Source of the DNA: CAZYJR01 sp964647905
Lineage (GTDB): Bacteria; Desulfobacterota; DSM-4660; Desulfatiglandales; HGW-15
Assembly (NCBI GenBank): GCA_964647905.1
Contig: CAZYJR010000047.1
Span: forward strand, 1-22,004
Direction: 5' to 3'
Length of the DNA: 22,004 bases
Shown: positions 7,698-14,713 of the stretch, in pieces
Numbering within the stretch: the stretch's first letter is position 1
Layout: each line of letters begins with the position of its first letter
Notes under the pieces: generated by a model
Told to the model about the DNA's origin: nothing
Databases searched by the model: none
What the model saw: the letters and a program-made list of their open reading frames with translations, nothing else
Program-made: the position numbers and the translations under genes

Positions 7698-9065
7698 ATG
7701 GCCAAGAGCGTACTCATAGTCGATGACGAACAGAGCATAATCCAGTCACTGGAAGGCATACTCAGGGACGAGGGCTTCGACGTGGAAAGTGCCTATAACG
7801 GACCGGAGGCACTGGAAAAAATTGAGCGCGATGTCCCGGACCTGGTCCTCCTCGACATATGGATGCCGGAGATGGACGGACTGGACGCCCTGGTCAAGAT
7901 CAAGGAGGCCTACCCCCACCTCCAGGTGGTCATGATGTCCGGGCACGGCACCATCGAGACGGCGGTCAAGGCCACCAAGCTGGGTGCGTATGACTTCATA
8001 GAGAAGCCGCTCTCATTGGAAAAGGTGCTGCTCACCATCAACAACGCACTGGAGCGCTACCGGCTGGAAGAGGAGATCAGCCTGCTCAAGGAGAGGGATC
8101 GGGACAAGTACCGGATCACCGGGAACAGCGAGGCGGTGGGGCACCTGAAGGAGCAGATACGGATCGTGGCGCCCACCAACGCCTGGGTCCTGATCTCCGG
8201 CGAGAACGGTACCGGGAAGGAGCTGGTGGCGCATACCATACACCGGATGAGCAAGCGCGGCCACAAGCCAATGGTGGAGGTCAACTGCGCGGCGATCCCC
8301 GAGGAGCTGATCGAGAGCGAGCTCTTCGGGCACGAGAAGGGGGCCTTCACCGGCGCCGGGGCCATGAAGCGGGGCAAGTTCGACCTGGCCCACGAGGCCA
8401 CCCTGTTCCTGGACGAGATCGGAGACATGAGCCTCAAGGCCCAGTCCAAGACCCTCAGGATCCTCCAGGAGCAGAAGTTCGAGCGGGTGGGCGGGTCCAA
8501 GACCATACACGTGGACGTGAGGGTCATAGCGGCCACCAACAAGGACCTGGAGGCGGAGATCGAAAGGGGCAATTTCAGGGAGGACCTCTACTTCCGCCTG
8601 AACGTGATCCCCATCCGGGTCCCGCCCCTGAGGGAGCGGGTGGAGGACATACCGGAGCTGATAAGGGAGTTCATTCGGGAGATCTCGTTCAGGACCAACC
8701 TCCCCGCCAAGGAGTTCGCCCCCGGCGCGGTCGAGCTCCTCCAGCGGTACCACTGGCCGGGGAACGTCCGGGAGCTCAAGAACCTGGTGGAGCGGCTGGT
8801 GATAATGACCCCTTCAGAGGAGATCCGCGCACGGGACATCCCCTCCCCGTTCAACGGGAGCGGAGCCCCCGCCGAGGGGGCGGATGCCTCCTTGGCCGCC
8901 TTCGGCACCTACAAGGAGGCCAAGGAGGAGTTCGAAAAGGCCTTTATCGCCAAGAAGCTCCGGGAGTTCAACGGCAACATATCCAAGACCGCCGAGGCCA
9001 TCGGGATAGAGAGGAGCAACCTTCACAAGAAGATCAAGGCCTACGGTCTGGATTCCCGCCGGTGA
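7698..9065 (+). CDS. Sigma-54-dependent response regulator (NtrC/NtrX-type), orphan
   Basis: This is a 455-residue cytoplasmic transcription activator of two-component type. The receiver domain (1-120) has D9/D10, phospho-acceptor D53 in LLDIWMPEMDG, S81 and K103. The AAA+ domain has Walker A (GENGTGKE, 168-175), an intact GAFTGA loop (215-220) for sigma-54 contact and Walker B (LFLDEIGDM, 236-244), plus the WPGNVRELKNL segment. A Fis-type helix-turn-helix ends the protein (NISKTAEAIGIERSNLHKKIKAYGL). The overall pattern resembles NtrX. No histidine kinase lies in the window, so the partner and targets are unknown. It starts 19 bases after lpxB without a visible Shine-Dalgarno sequence, and its last 25 bases overlap engB on the other strand. 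Family certain; the NtrX label is tentative. Confidence 0.94.
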   Translation: MAKSVLIVDDEQSIIQSLEGILRDEGFDVESAYNGPEALEKIERDVPDLVLLDIWMPEMDGLDALVKIKEAYPHLQVVMMSGHGTIETAVKATKLGAYDFIEKPLSLEKVLLTINNALERYRLEEEISLLKERDRDKYRITGNSEAVGHLKEQIRIVAPTNAWVLISGENGTGKELVAHTIHRMSKRGHKPMVEVNCAAIPEELIESELFGHEKGAFTGAGAMKRGKFDLAHEATLFLDEIGDMSLKAQSKTLRILQEQKFERVGGSKTIHVDVRVIAATNKDLEAEIERGNFREDLYFRLNVIPIRVPPLRERVEDIPELIREFIREISFRTNLPAKEFAPGAVELLQRYHWPGNVRELKNLVERLVIMTPSEEIRARDIPSPFNGSGAPAEGADASLAAFGTYKEAKEEFEKAFIAKKLREFNGNISKTAEAIGIERSNLHKKIKAYGLDSRR

Positions 9066-9637
9066 GCGGCCGCCGCCCGGATCCTCCCCCAGAGCGCGTC
9101 CCGGCCCTCCCCGGTCTTGGCCGAGAACAGGATCGGCTCCTCCGGGGCGAGCCCGCCCAGCACCTTCATTACCGCTCTTTGCCGGGCCTTTCTCCGCCCC
9201 CTGGAGAGCTTGTCCGATTTGGTCAGGACGACCAGGGGGGTCAACCCGTAGGTCTCGAGCCACGTCAAGAGGTCCAGGTCGTCCGGCCCCGGGTCCCGCC
9301 TTATGTCCAGGATCACCGTGACCGCCCCCAGGGATTCGCGTGTCCTCAGGTAGGTCTCGACCATGGGGCCCCACGAAGCGCGCACGCGCTCCGGGACGCG
9401 GGCGAAGCCGTACCCGGGCAGATCCACCAGGGAGAGCCGATCATCCACCAGGAAGAAGTTGAGGACCTGGGTCCTGCCGGGCCTGGACCCGGTGCGGGCC
9501 AGGTTCCTCCGGTTGACCAGGGCGTTGATCAGGGACGACTTGCCCACATTGGACCGGCCGCCGAAAGCGACCTCCGGGTGGTCCGGGGGCGGGTACTGGT
9601 CCGGTGAGACCGCGCTCTTGACGAATGAGGCGTTCAA
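9041..9637 (-). CDS. engB: Ribosome biogenesis GTP-binding protein EngB (YsxC/YihA)
   Basis: This is a small essential GTPase of the TrmE-Era-EngA family that acts in late assembly of the large ribosomal subunit. The 198-residue product has all G motifs: G1 GGRSNVGKSS (26-35), G2 around RPGRTQ, G3 DLPGYG, G4 TKSD and G5 SAKTG. The start is a TTG at 9637, 7 bases after the aminotransferase stop, with no strong ribosome site, so translation probably depends on coupling to the upstream gene. The 3' end overlaps the response regulator by 25 bases, tail to tail. Its length is slightly shorter than the roughly 210 residues of E. coli YihA. The assignment is secure. Confidence 0.95.
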   Translation of the reverse strand: MNASFVKSAVSPDQYPPPDHPEVAFGGRSNVGKSSLINALVNRRNLARTGSRPGRTQVLNFFLVDDRLSLVDLPGYGFARVPERVRASWGPMVETYLRTRESLGAVTVILDIRRDPGPDDLDLLTWLETYGLTPLVVLTKSDKLSRGRRKARQRAVMKVLGGLAPEEPILFSAKTGEGRDALWGRIRAAAAHRRESRP

Positions 9638-9644
9638 GGGCGGC

Positions 9645-10790
9645 TCAGCGGGTCTCGAGAAAGGCCTCTATCCGGTCCAGCCCCTCGCGGATGTTCTCCA
9701 GTGAGTTCGCATAGCTGAAACGGATGTACCCCTCGGCATTGTCCCCGAAGTCGATCCCGGGGCTCACCCCCACCCCCGCCTTCTCCAGGATCTCGAAGGC
9801 GAGCTCATAGGAGCTGCGGGCCAGGTGCTTGGCGTTCACCAGCACGTAGAAGGCCCCTTCGGGCTCCACCGGCAGGCCGAACCCCAGCTCCCTCAGCCGC
9901 CTTACCATGTAGATGCGGCGTTCATTGTAAACCGCCCGCCTCTGCTCCACCTCGGGCCCGGCCTCGGCCAGGGCGGCCACCCCGGCCCACTGGGACATGC
10001 TGGGTGCGGAGATAAAGAGGTTCTGTTGGATCTTCTGGAGGGCCCTTACGAATCCGGTCGGGGCGATGATGTAGCCCAGCCGCCAACCGGTCATGGCGTA
10101 GGCCTTGGAAAAGCCGTTCAGGACAAAGGCCTCATCCGTATACTCCAGTATGGTGTGCTCCCTGTCCCCGTAGCAAAGGCCGTGGTATATCTCGTCCGAG
10201 ATAACCGGGAGCCCCAGCCCGGCGATCTCCTTCATGCGCTCCGGGGCCACCAGGGTCCCGGTGGGATTGGCCGGAGAGTTGATCAGGACCGCCCGGGTGA
10301 GGGGGCCCGTGCGCGTCCGGATCTCCCGGGGCGACGGCTGGAAGCCCTCGTTTTCGTCCGCATCCAGCAGGACCGGCTCCGCCCCCAGGAACCGGGCGAA
10401 GTTGGGGTAGCACGGGTAGTGCGGATCGCCCATAACTATTTGGTCCCCCGGGTTGAGGAGTGCGGAGAAGACCATGAAGAGGCCCGGGGAAGTCCCGGAG
10501 GTGACCACCACCCGGCCGGGATCAACGGCCACCCCGTAAGTGTCTTGGTAGTGGCGGGATACGGCCTCCCTTAGCTCCCTGATGCCCAGGCTGTGGGTGT
10601 AGTGGGTGCCTCCTTCCTGAACGGCCCGGGCAGCGGCCCGGCACACGCATTCGGGCGTCGGGAAGTCCGGCTCCCCGATCTCCAGATGTATTATCCGCCT
10701 GCCGGCGCTCTCCAGCTCGTGGGCGCGCTCCAGGACTTCCATGACGATGAACGGGGAGATCTTTTCGGCCCGCTCGGCGGTCGGATGCAT
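9645..10790 (-). CDS. Class I/II PLP-dependent aminotransferase (AspC-like)
   Basis: This is a 381-residue fold-type I aminotransferase. Visible active-site parts are IGEPDFPTP (38-46), TSGTSPG (98-103) for phosphate binding, NSPANPTG (171-178) with the PLP-contacting Asn, DEIYHGL (199-205) with Asp and Tyr contacting PLP, and NGFSKAYAMTGWRLGY with Schiff-base lysine K229. An Arg in YIRFSYAN near the C-terminus would bind the substrate alpha-carboxylate. It resembles aspartate or broad amino-acid aminotransferases rather than HisC, despite lying 9 bases downstream of hisG. GGAG precedes the ATG at 10790. The exact substrate cannot be determined; aspartate, alanine or aromatic amino acids are all possible. 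Confidence 0.9.
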   Translation of the reverse strand: MHPTAERAEKISPFIVMEVLERAHELESAGRRIIHLEIGEPDFPTPECVCRAAARAVQEGGTHYTHSLGIRELREAVSRHYQDTYGVAVDPGRVVVTSGTSPGLFMVFSALLNPGDQIVMGDPHYPCYPNFARFLGAEPVLLDADENEGFQPSPREIRTRTGPLTRAVLINSPANPTGTLVAPERMKEIAGLGLPVISDEIYHGLCYGDREHTILEYTDEAFVLNGFSKAYAMTGWRLGYIIAPTGFVRALQKIQQNLFISAPSMSQWAGVAALAEAGPEVEQRRAVYNERRIYMVRRLRELGFGLPVEPEGAFYVLVNAKHLARSSYELAFEILEKAGVGVSPGIDFGDNAEGYIRFSYANSLENIREGLDRIEAFLETR

Positions 10791-10799
10791 GGCTGACTC

Positions 10800-11669
10800 C
10801 TAAATCACCTTGTTCAAGGAGTACTCTATGATCCCCTCGGCCCCGGCCTTGAGGAGCTCCGGGATGAGGTCGCGCACCCTGCGGGACTCGACCACGGTCT
10901 CCACGCTCAGCCATTCCTGGTTGTAGAGGTGGGCTATGGTGGGGGCCGTGAGGCTGGGAAGGATCCCCACCACCCCTTCCAGCTTGGGCTCGGGCACGTT
11001 CATCTTGAGGCCCACCATGTTCTCGGCCTTGAGTGCGCCCTTGAGCAGGAGGATGATCTGGCCCATCTTGTCCCGCTTCCACGGGTCCAGGTACGCCTCC
11101 CGGTTGGCGATGAATTGGGTGTTGGACTGCATGAACTCATGGATGATCTTGAGGCCGTGGGCTCTGATCGTGCTCCCGGTCTCGGTCACCTCCACCACGG
11201 CATCGGCCAGCCCGGAGACCACCTTGGCCTCGGTGGCACCCCAGGAAAACTCAACCCGGACGTCTATGCCCCTCTCCCGGAAGTACCGCCTGGTGTAGTT
11301 GACCAGTTCCGTGGCTATCTTCTTCCCGTTCAGGTCCTCCAGGGAGGCTATCTCCGAGTCCTTGGGCACGGCCAGCACCCACCTGGCGGGGCTCTGGCTG
11401 GTCTTGGAGTAGACCAGATCGTCCACCACCACCACGTCGGATCCGTTCTCCTCGATCCAATCCCGCCCTGTGAGCCCTGCGTCCAGCGTGCCGTTCTCCA
11501 CGTACCTGGACATCTCCTGGGCGCGGCAGATGCTGCATTCAATGGATTCGTCGTTTATGTCCGGAAAGTAGCTCCTCCCGTTGACACTGATCCTCCACCC
11601 GGATTTCTCGAACAGATGCACCGTGGCCTTTTGAAGGCTTCCCTTGGGTATACCCAGTTTCAGTCTCAT
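10800..11669 (-). CDS. hisG: ATP phosphoribosyltransferase, long form
   Basis: HisG catalyses the first step of histidine synthesis, joining ATP and PRPP, and is normally feedback-inhibited by histidine. The 289-residue product is the long form: a periplasmic-binding-like catalytic domain (LKLGIPKGSLQ at the N-terminus; DAGLTGRDWIEENG; the PRPP-binding stretch around VSGLADAVVEVTETGSTI) plus a C-terminal regulatory domain (about 215-289), so it should not need HisZ. The frame stays open upstream to 11897, but that extension is hisI read in another frame. The true start is the ATG at 11669, with GAAGGAGAG just upstream and a 4-base ATGA overlap with the hisI stop. Confidence 0.95.
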   Translation of the reverse strand: MRLKLGIPKGSLQKATVHLFEKSGWRISVNGRSYFPDINDESIECSICRAQEMSRYVENGTLDAGLTGRDWIEENGSDVVVVDDLVYSKTSQSPARWVLAVPKDSEIASLEDLNGKKIATELVNYTRRYFRERGIDVRVEFSWGATEAKVVSGLADAVVEVTETGSTIRAHGLKIIHEFMQSNTQFIANREAYLDPWKRDKMGQIILLLKGALKAENMVGLKMNVPEPKLEGVVGILPSLTAPTIAHLYNQEWLSVETVVESRRVRDLIPELLKAGAEGIIEYSLNKVI

Positions 11670-12061
11670 CTCTCCTTCTTCCCGCCTCCATAGACCCGAT
11701 CGGGGTCGAACACCTTCGCCCCGACCACGTCCACCCTTCCGCTCTTGTCGATCTTCTTGAAAAAACAGCTCTCGTACCCCGTGTGACAGGCGGCTCCTCC
11801 CACCTGCTCCACCTTCAGGAGCAGGGTGTCGTCGTCGCAGTCCGCGAACATCTCCTTGACCTTCTGGACGTGACCCGAGGTCCCGCCCTTGTGCCACAGC
11901 TCCCGCCTGGAGCGGCTCCAGTAGTGGGCCTCGCCCGTCTCCAGGGTCTTCTCCAGGGCCTCCTGATTGACATATGCGAGCATCAGCACCTTGCCCGTGG
12001 CGGCGTCCTGCACCACCGCCGGGACCAGCCCGCCCGTTTTGTCAAAGTCCAGTCGGATCAT
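11666..12061 (-). CDS. hisI: Phosphoribosyl-AMP cyclohydrolase
   Basis: HisI opens the purine ring of phosphoribosyl-AMP in the third step of histidine synthesis. The 131-residue product is a stand-alone cyclohydrolase without a fused HisE pyrophosphohydrolase domain. Visible family motifs are VLMLAYVNQEAL (25-36), HYWSRSRRELWHKGGTSGH (46-64), the metal-binding DCDDDT (74-79), and GAACHTGYESCFF (89-101) with the zinc-ligand cysteines. The start at 12061 is fixed by a perfect AAGGAGG 4 bases upstream; a longer frame to 12139 exists but lacks support. It overlaps hisG by 4 bases (ATGA). Only hisI and hisG of the pathway are here, so the other his genes must be elsewhere. Confidence 0.95.
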   Translation of the reverse strand: MIRLDFDKTGGLVPAVVQDAATGKVLMLAYVNQEALEKTLETGEAHYWSRSRRELWHKGGTSGHVQKVKEMFADCDDDTLLLKVEQVGGAACHTGYESCFFKKIDKSGRVDVVGAKVFDPDRVYGGGKKER

Positions 12062-12065
12062 CCCG

Positions 12066-12072
12066 CCTCCTT
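12066..12072 (-). promoter_or_regulatory. Ribosome binding site of hisI
   Basis: AAGGAGG on the minus strand, 4 bases before the ATG at 12061, decides the hisI start over the longer open frame. Confidence 0.75.
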
Positions 12073-12113
12073 GTTTCCAGTATGAACTCCACTCAAGACA
12101 CGGAACCATAGCA

Positions 12114-12137
12114 AAATGCGGGGCTCCGGGGAAGCCC
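12114..12137 (-). terminator. Possible weak terminator after rlmN
   Basis: Seventeen bases after the rlmN stop, the minus strand can fold a 7-bp stem (GGGCTTC with GGAGCCC, one T-G pair, CCC loop). The stem is followed three bases later by CATTTTG. The T-run is only four long, so termination would be partial at best; it lies in the 92-base gap between rlmN and hisI and may separate the two transcripts. Confidence 0.3.
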
Positions 12138-12153
12138 AAACCGTCGCGCCTCC

Positions 12154-13209
12154 CTAGGAAGAATTATCTCCGCCCAGTTGCCCGCACGCGGCCGAGATGT
12201 CCCGGCCCTTGCTCTTTCTCACAATGGCCGTGTAACGGCCCGCGGCCAGGATCTCCTGAAACTCTCGGATCCTCTCGGGCGGGGACGGGTTCAAGTCCAG
12301 GGCCCGGTGGGGATTGAGAGGGATGAGGTTGATCTTGCCCCTCAGGCCCCTCAGGAGCCGCGCCAGGTTGCGGGCGTCCTCCGGAGCGTCGTTCACCCCG
12401 TCCATCAGTATGTACTCGAAGGTTATCATCCGGCGGTGGGGCAGGGGAAAGTCCCTGCAGGCGGCCATGAGCTCGGAGAGGGGGTGGGTGCGGTTTACCG
12501 GCATCAGGAGCGAACGGGTCTCATCGTCGGCCGCGTTCAGGCTGACCGCCAGGTTGACCCTTGCCTCGCGTCCCAGCCGGCGGATCATGGGGACCAGCCC
12601 GCACGTGGACAGGGTCACCCGGCGGTGGGAAAAATTGAGCCCGTCATCCGCGGTCAGGTTGTGAACGGCCCGGACCACGGCCTGGTAGTTGGCCAGGGGC
12701 TCCCCCATGCCCATGAAGACGATGTTGGTCAGCCGATCCGGCTCGGCCATGCGCCTGCGCACCTGCACCACCTGGTCCACGATCTCCGCCGCTGTCAAGT
12801 TCCTCTTCAGCCCCCGGGCGCCCGTGACACAGAAGCGGCACCCCATGGCGCAACCCGCCTGCGACGAGATGCAAAGGGTCAGGTGGTCCCTCTCCGGTAT
12901 GAGAACCGACTCGATCAGGGGGCCGTCGTCCAGCCGGAACAGGTATTTCTCGGTCCCGTCGGCCGAGGTCCTGGCCTCCTCCGGCTCCAACCTGTCCACC
13001 AGCGCCTTTTCCCCGAGATCCAGCCTCAGGGAGGCGGGCAGGCTGGTCATCTCCTCAAAGGAGCGGGCGAGCTTCTTGAAGAGCCACTGCCGGATCTGGC
13101 GGCCGCGGTAGGCCGGAAGATCCTGCATCGCGCACCAGGCCTCGGTCTCCGGGGCATCCAGACCCTTGAGCTCCACGCCTGCCTCCGCGGGTCCCTGTTG
13201 CCCGTTCAT
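12154..13209 (-). CDS. rlmN: Dual-specificity rRNA/tRNA adenine-C2 methyltransferase RlmN
   Basis: RlmN is a radical-SAM enzyme that methylates C2 of A2503 in 23S rRNA and A37 in some tRNAs. The 351-residue product has the cluster motif CAMGCRFC (C120, C124, C127), the methyl-carrying C342 in AACGQL near the C-terminus and a second catalytic cysteine at C113, aligning with E. coli Cys355 and Cys118. FMGMGEPLANY and STCGLVPMIRRLG are further family blocks. The frame stays open to 13959, but that upstream part is the thymidylate synthase homologue in another frame. The start at 13209 overlaps that gene's stop by 4 bases (ATGA). The family is certain. Confidence 0.96.
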   Translation of the reverse strand: MNGQQGPAEAGVELKGLDAPETEAWCAMQDLPAYRGRQIRQWLFKKLARSFEEMTSLPASLRLDLGEKALVDRLEPEEARTSADGTEKYLFRLDDGPLIESVLIPERDHLTLCISSQAGCAMGCRFCVTGARGLKRNLTAAEIVDQVVQVRRRMAEPDRLTNIVFMGMGEPLANYQAVVRAVHNLTADDGLNFSHRRVTLSTCGLVPMIRRLGREARVNLAVSLNAADDETRSLLMPVNRTHPLSELMAACRDFPLPHRRMITFEYILMDGVNDAPEDARNLARLLRGLRGKINLIPLNPHRALDLNPSPPERIREFQEILAAGRYTAIVRKSKGRDISAACGQLGGDNSS

Positions 13210-13898
13210 GACACCCCCGCTCCGGCGGTCTTTCCCCCGCCGGTCCCGTCCCTCATGGTCCTGAGCCTGGCCAGCTCCCAGACGTAGTCGTAGAGGTGAA
13301 GGCCCTTGCTGGCCGCGATCATCTCCCCGTCCGCCACCCCTATCTCGCCCGCCATGTATTCCTTGAGGAGCTGAATCGCCCCCAGGTTGGCCGGGAAGCC
13401 GTTCCACAGGTCCCAAGAACGGAAGTAGACCATGAAGTGGAGCCTCCCGTCCCGCACGCGGGTGTCGATGCCGCGAAGGCACGGCGGATCCTTCATGAAA
13501 ACGGCCCGGGGGCCGCCCACGGTCATGTAGGCCTGGTTGGTCCCGTGCCCCTCGTCGCGGTACATGCGTATGACCTCGGCTATCTGGCCCTCCAGGTACC
13601 AGCCGTAGGTGTACTCCTCGCCGGGCTCCTTCACCGCGGTCATCAGATAAGGCAGATACTCCTCCAGGTAGCCCTCGGCCACCGGGTCCGGAATGCCCAG
13701 GCCCGGCGGGATGTCCGGGATCAGGGGCCGGGTCCCGGGGTGCCGGATGTGGACCGTGACATAGTCGAACTCCAGGCGCCTCTGGCCCTGGTAGCTCCCG
13801 CGGTCTATGGTGTACTCCCGGCCGGCGTCCAGCAGCCGGTAGACGCACTGGAACCATGCATCCGGCAGATCTCTCGCCTGTATGAATTCCGGCCTCAA
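13206..13898 (-). CDS. Thymidylate synthase homologue, methanogen-like type, lacking the usual Arg-Arg pair
   Basis: This 230-residue protein shows the thymidylate synthase core. DPPCLRGIDTRV places a cysteine (C140) at the nucleophile position, followed by YFRSWDLWNGFPANL with the phosphate-binding R160-S161 and D163, N171 in the pyrimidine-binding position, and GLHLYDY with H201 and Y203. The order resembles the methanogen-type enzymes (PCL, RSND, GAN, PHLY motifs) more than E. coli ThyA. The segment aligning with the ATRRAVAV/SRR region, whose two arginines reach the phosphate of the partner subunit's dUMP, reads GTNQAYMTV (119-127), so both arginines are absent. The start is a TTG at 13898, with perfect AAGGAGG 8 bases upstream; the longer frame to 14063 begins upstream of the likely promoter. 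It may make dTMP or act on another nucleotide; I cannot decide. Confidence 0.8.
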   Translation of the reverse strand: MRPEFIQARDLPDAWFQCVYRLLDAGREYTIDRGSYQGQRRLEFDYVTVHIRHPGTRPLIPDIPPGLGIPDPVAEGYLEEYLPYLMTAVKEPGEEYTYGWYLEGQIAEVIRMYRDEGHGTNQAYMTVGGPRAVFMKDPPCLRGIDTRVRDGRLHFMVYFRSWDLWNGFPANLGAIQLLKEYMAGEIGVADGEMIAASKGLHLYDYVWELARLRTMRDGTGGGKTAGAGVS

Positions 13899-13906
13899 GA
13901 AAGCTT

Positions 13907-13913
13907 CCTCCTT
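13907..13913 (-). promoter_or_regulatory. Ribosome binding site fixing a TTG start
   Basis: A full AAGGAGG on the minus strand lies 8 bases before the TTG at 13898. No ATG or GTG with a comparable site exists in the frame, so this site decides the start of the thymidylate synthase homologue. Confidence 0.8.
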
Positions 13914-13949
13914 TATTCCGGCCCGCGCCGGACTCTTCCGCACGGAACC

Positions 13950-13978
13950 ATTTAGCCATGCCGGTGAGGCTCTGTCAA
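13950..13978 (-). promoter_or_regulatory. Probable sigma-70-type promoter of the thymidylate synthase homologue
   Basis: The minus strand has TTGACA (13973-13978), a 17-base spacer and CTAAAT (13950-13955). Transcription would begin near 13943, giving a leader of about 45 bases that contains the AAGGAGG site. The -35 is perfect, the -10 matches only the last three positions. Confidence 0.55.
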
Positions 13979-14018
13979 TCAACGGGACCGCCCCCTGCCG
14001 GACTCCCCCCAAAACCGA

Positions 14019-14065
14019 TTGACAACCGCCGATATCTTGATCAACCTCAACCGGAGATCTCATAT
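14019..14065 (+). promoter_or_regulatory. Possible promoter region of the nitroreductase
   Basis: TTGACA at 14019-14024 has no -10 box at proper distance. TTGATC at 14037-14042 is followed after 17 bases by TCATAT (14060-14065), a weak but correctly spaced pair that would start transcription near 14072, inside the 20-base palindrome just downstream. The call is tentative. Confidence 0.3.
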
Positions 14066-14068
14066 CGG

Positions 14069-14088
14069 GCGCCGGGTCGACCCGGCGC
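14069..14088 (+). promoter_or_regulatory. Perfect 20-base palindrome before the nitroreductase gene
   Basis: The half-site GCGCCGGGTC is followed at once by its exact reverse complement GACCCGGCGC. It ends 13 bases before the ATG at 14102 and directly abuts the AGGGGAGGA ribosome site. It could be an operator for a dimeric repressor, or in the mRNA an 8-bp stem with a TCGA loop that affects translation start. Confidence 0.6.
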
Positions 14089-14101
14089 AGGGGAGGATGC
14101 C

Positions 14102-14701
14102 ATGAAGCTGCCGAAACCGAGGTTCGACGGGCGGGTCTCGGTGGAAAAGGCGATCAAGGACCGCCGCACGGTCCGCTCTTTTTCACCGAAACCCCTGGAG
14201 GCGGAACATCTCTCCCAGCTCCTTTGGGCCGCCCAGGGAATAACCGGCGGGCTGGGATCCAAGAGGGCGGCCCCTTCCGCCGGCGCGCTCTACCCCATGG
14301 ACGTCTATGCAGTGGTGGGCAAGGACTCCGTAGGCGGGGTCGAGCCCGGGGTCTACCACTATGACCCCAAGCCCCATTCGGTCTCCGCCCTTATGGGGGG
14401 CGACCGGAGAGAGGCCCTGGCCAAGGCCTCCCTCTCCCAGATGTGGATGGCCCGCGCGCCGGTCAACCTGGTCGTGACGGCCGAGTACGAGAGGATAACC
14501 GGGAAGTACGGCCGCCGGGGGATCCAGTACGCAATGATAGAGGCCGGGCACATAGGGCAGAACATATTCCTGCAGGCGGTCGCCCTGGGGCTGGGCGCCG
14601 GCATTGTCGGGGCCTTCAATGACGCCGAGCTGGTCAAGGCGCTCTCGCTCCCGCACCGCCGGCAGCCCCTCCTGGCGATGCCCGTGGGCCGCAAGAGATA
14701 G
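14102..14701 (+). CDS. SagB/ThcOx-type nitroreductase-family oxidoreductase
   Basis: This is a 199-residue FMN-dependent oxidoreductase of the nitroreductase superfamily, closest in pattern to stand-alone SagB-type dehydrogenases. RRTVRSFSPKPL (about 21-32) supplies the phosphate-contacting arginines of FMN. SAGALYPMDVYAVV and GVYHYDPKPHSV are typical SagB blocks. IEAGHIGQNIFLQAVALGLGAGIVGAF near the C-terminus is the usual flavin-binding helix and loop. The start at 14102 has GGGAGG upstream; the frame is open to 13958, but the added part covers the intergenic region. No YcaO or thiazole/oxazole peptide genes are near, so a role in peptide modification is unlikely from context. The substrate is unknown. 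It is transcribed divergently from the thymidylate synthase homologue and ends 12 bases from the icd stop. Confidence 0.87.
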   Translation: MKLPKPRFDGRVSVEKAIKDRRTVRSFSPKPLEAEHLSQLLWAAQGITGGLGSKRAAPSAGALYPMDVYAVVGKDSVGGVEPGVYHYDPKPHSVSALMGGDRREALAKASLSQMWMARAPVNLVVTAEYERITGKYGRRGIQYAMIEAGHIGQNIFLQAVALGLGAGIVGAFNDAELVKALSLPHRRQPLLAMPVGRKR

Positions 14702-14713
14702 CCTGCCCCGGCC

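Noticed and set aside
9645..10790. Aminotransferase as HisC because it follows hisG
   Set aside because: The motifs fit AspC-like class I/II enzymes; adjacency alone does not support histidinol-phosphate activity.
12154..13959. 601-codon version of rlmN
   Set aside because: The N-terminal 250 codons are the thymidylate synthase homologue read in another frame; the ATG at 13209 gives a normal RlmN.
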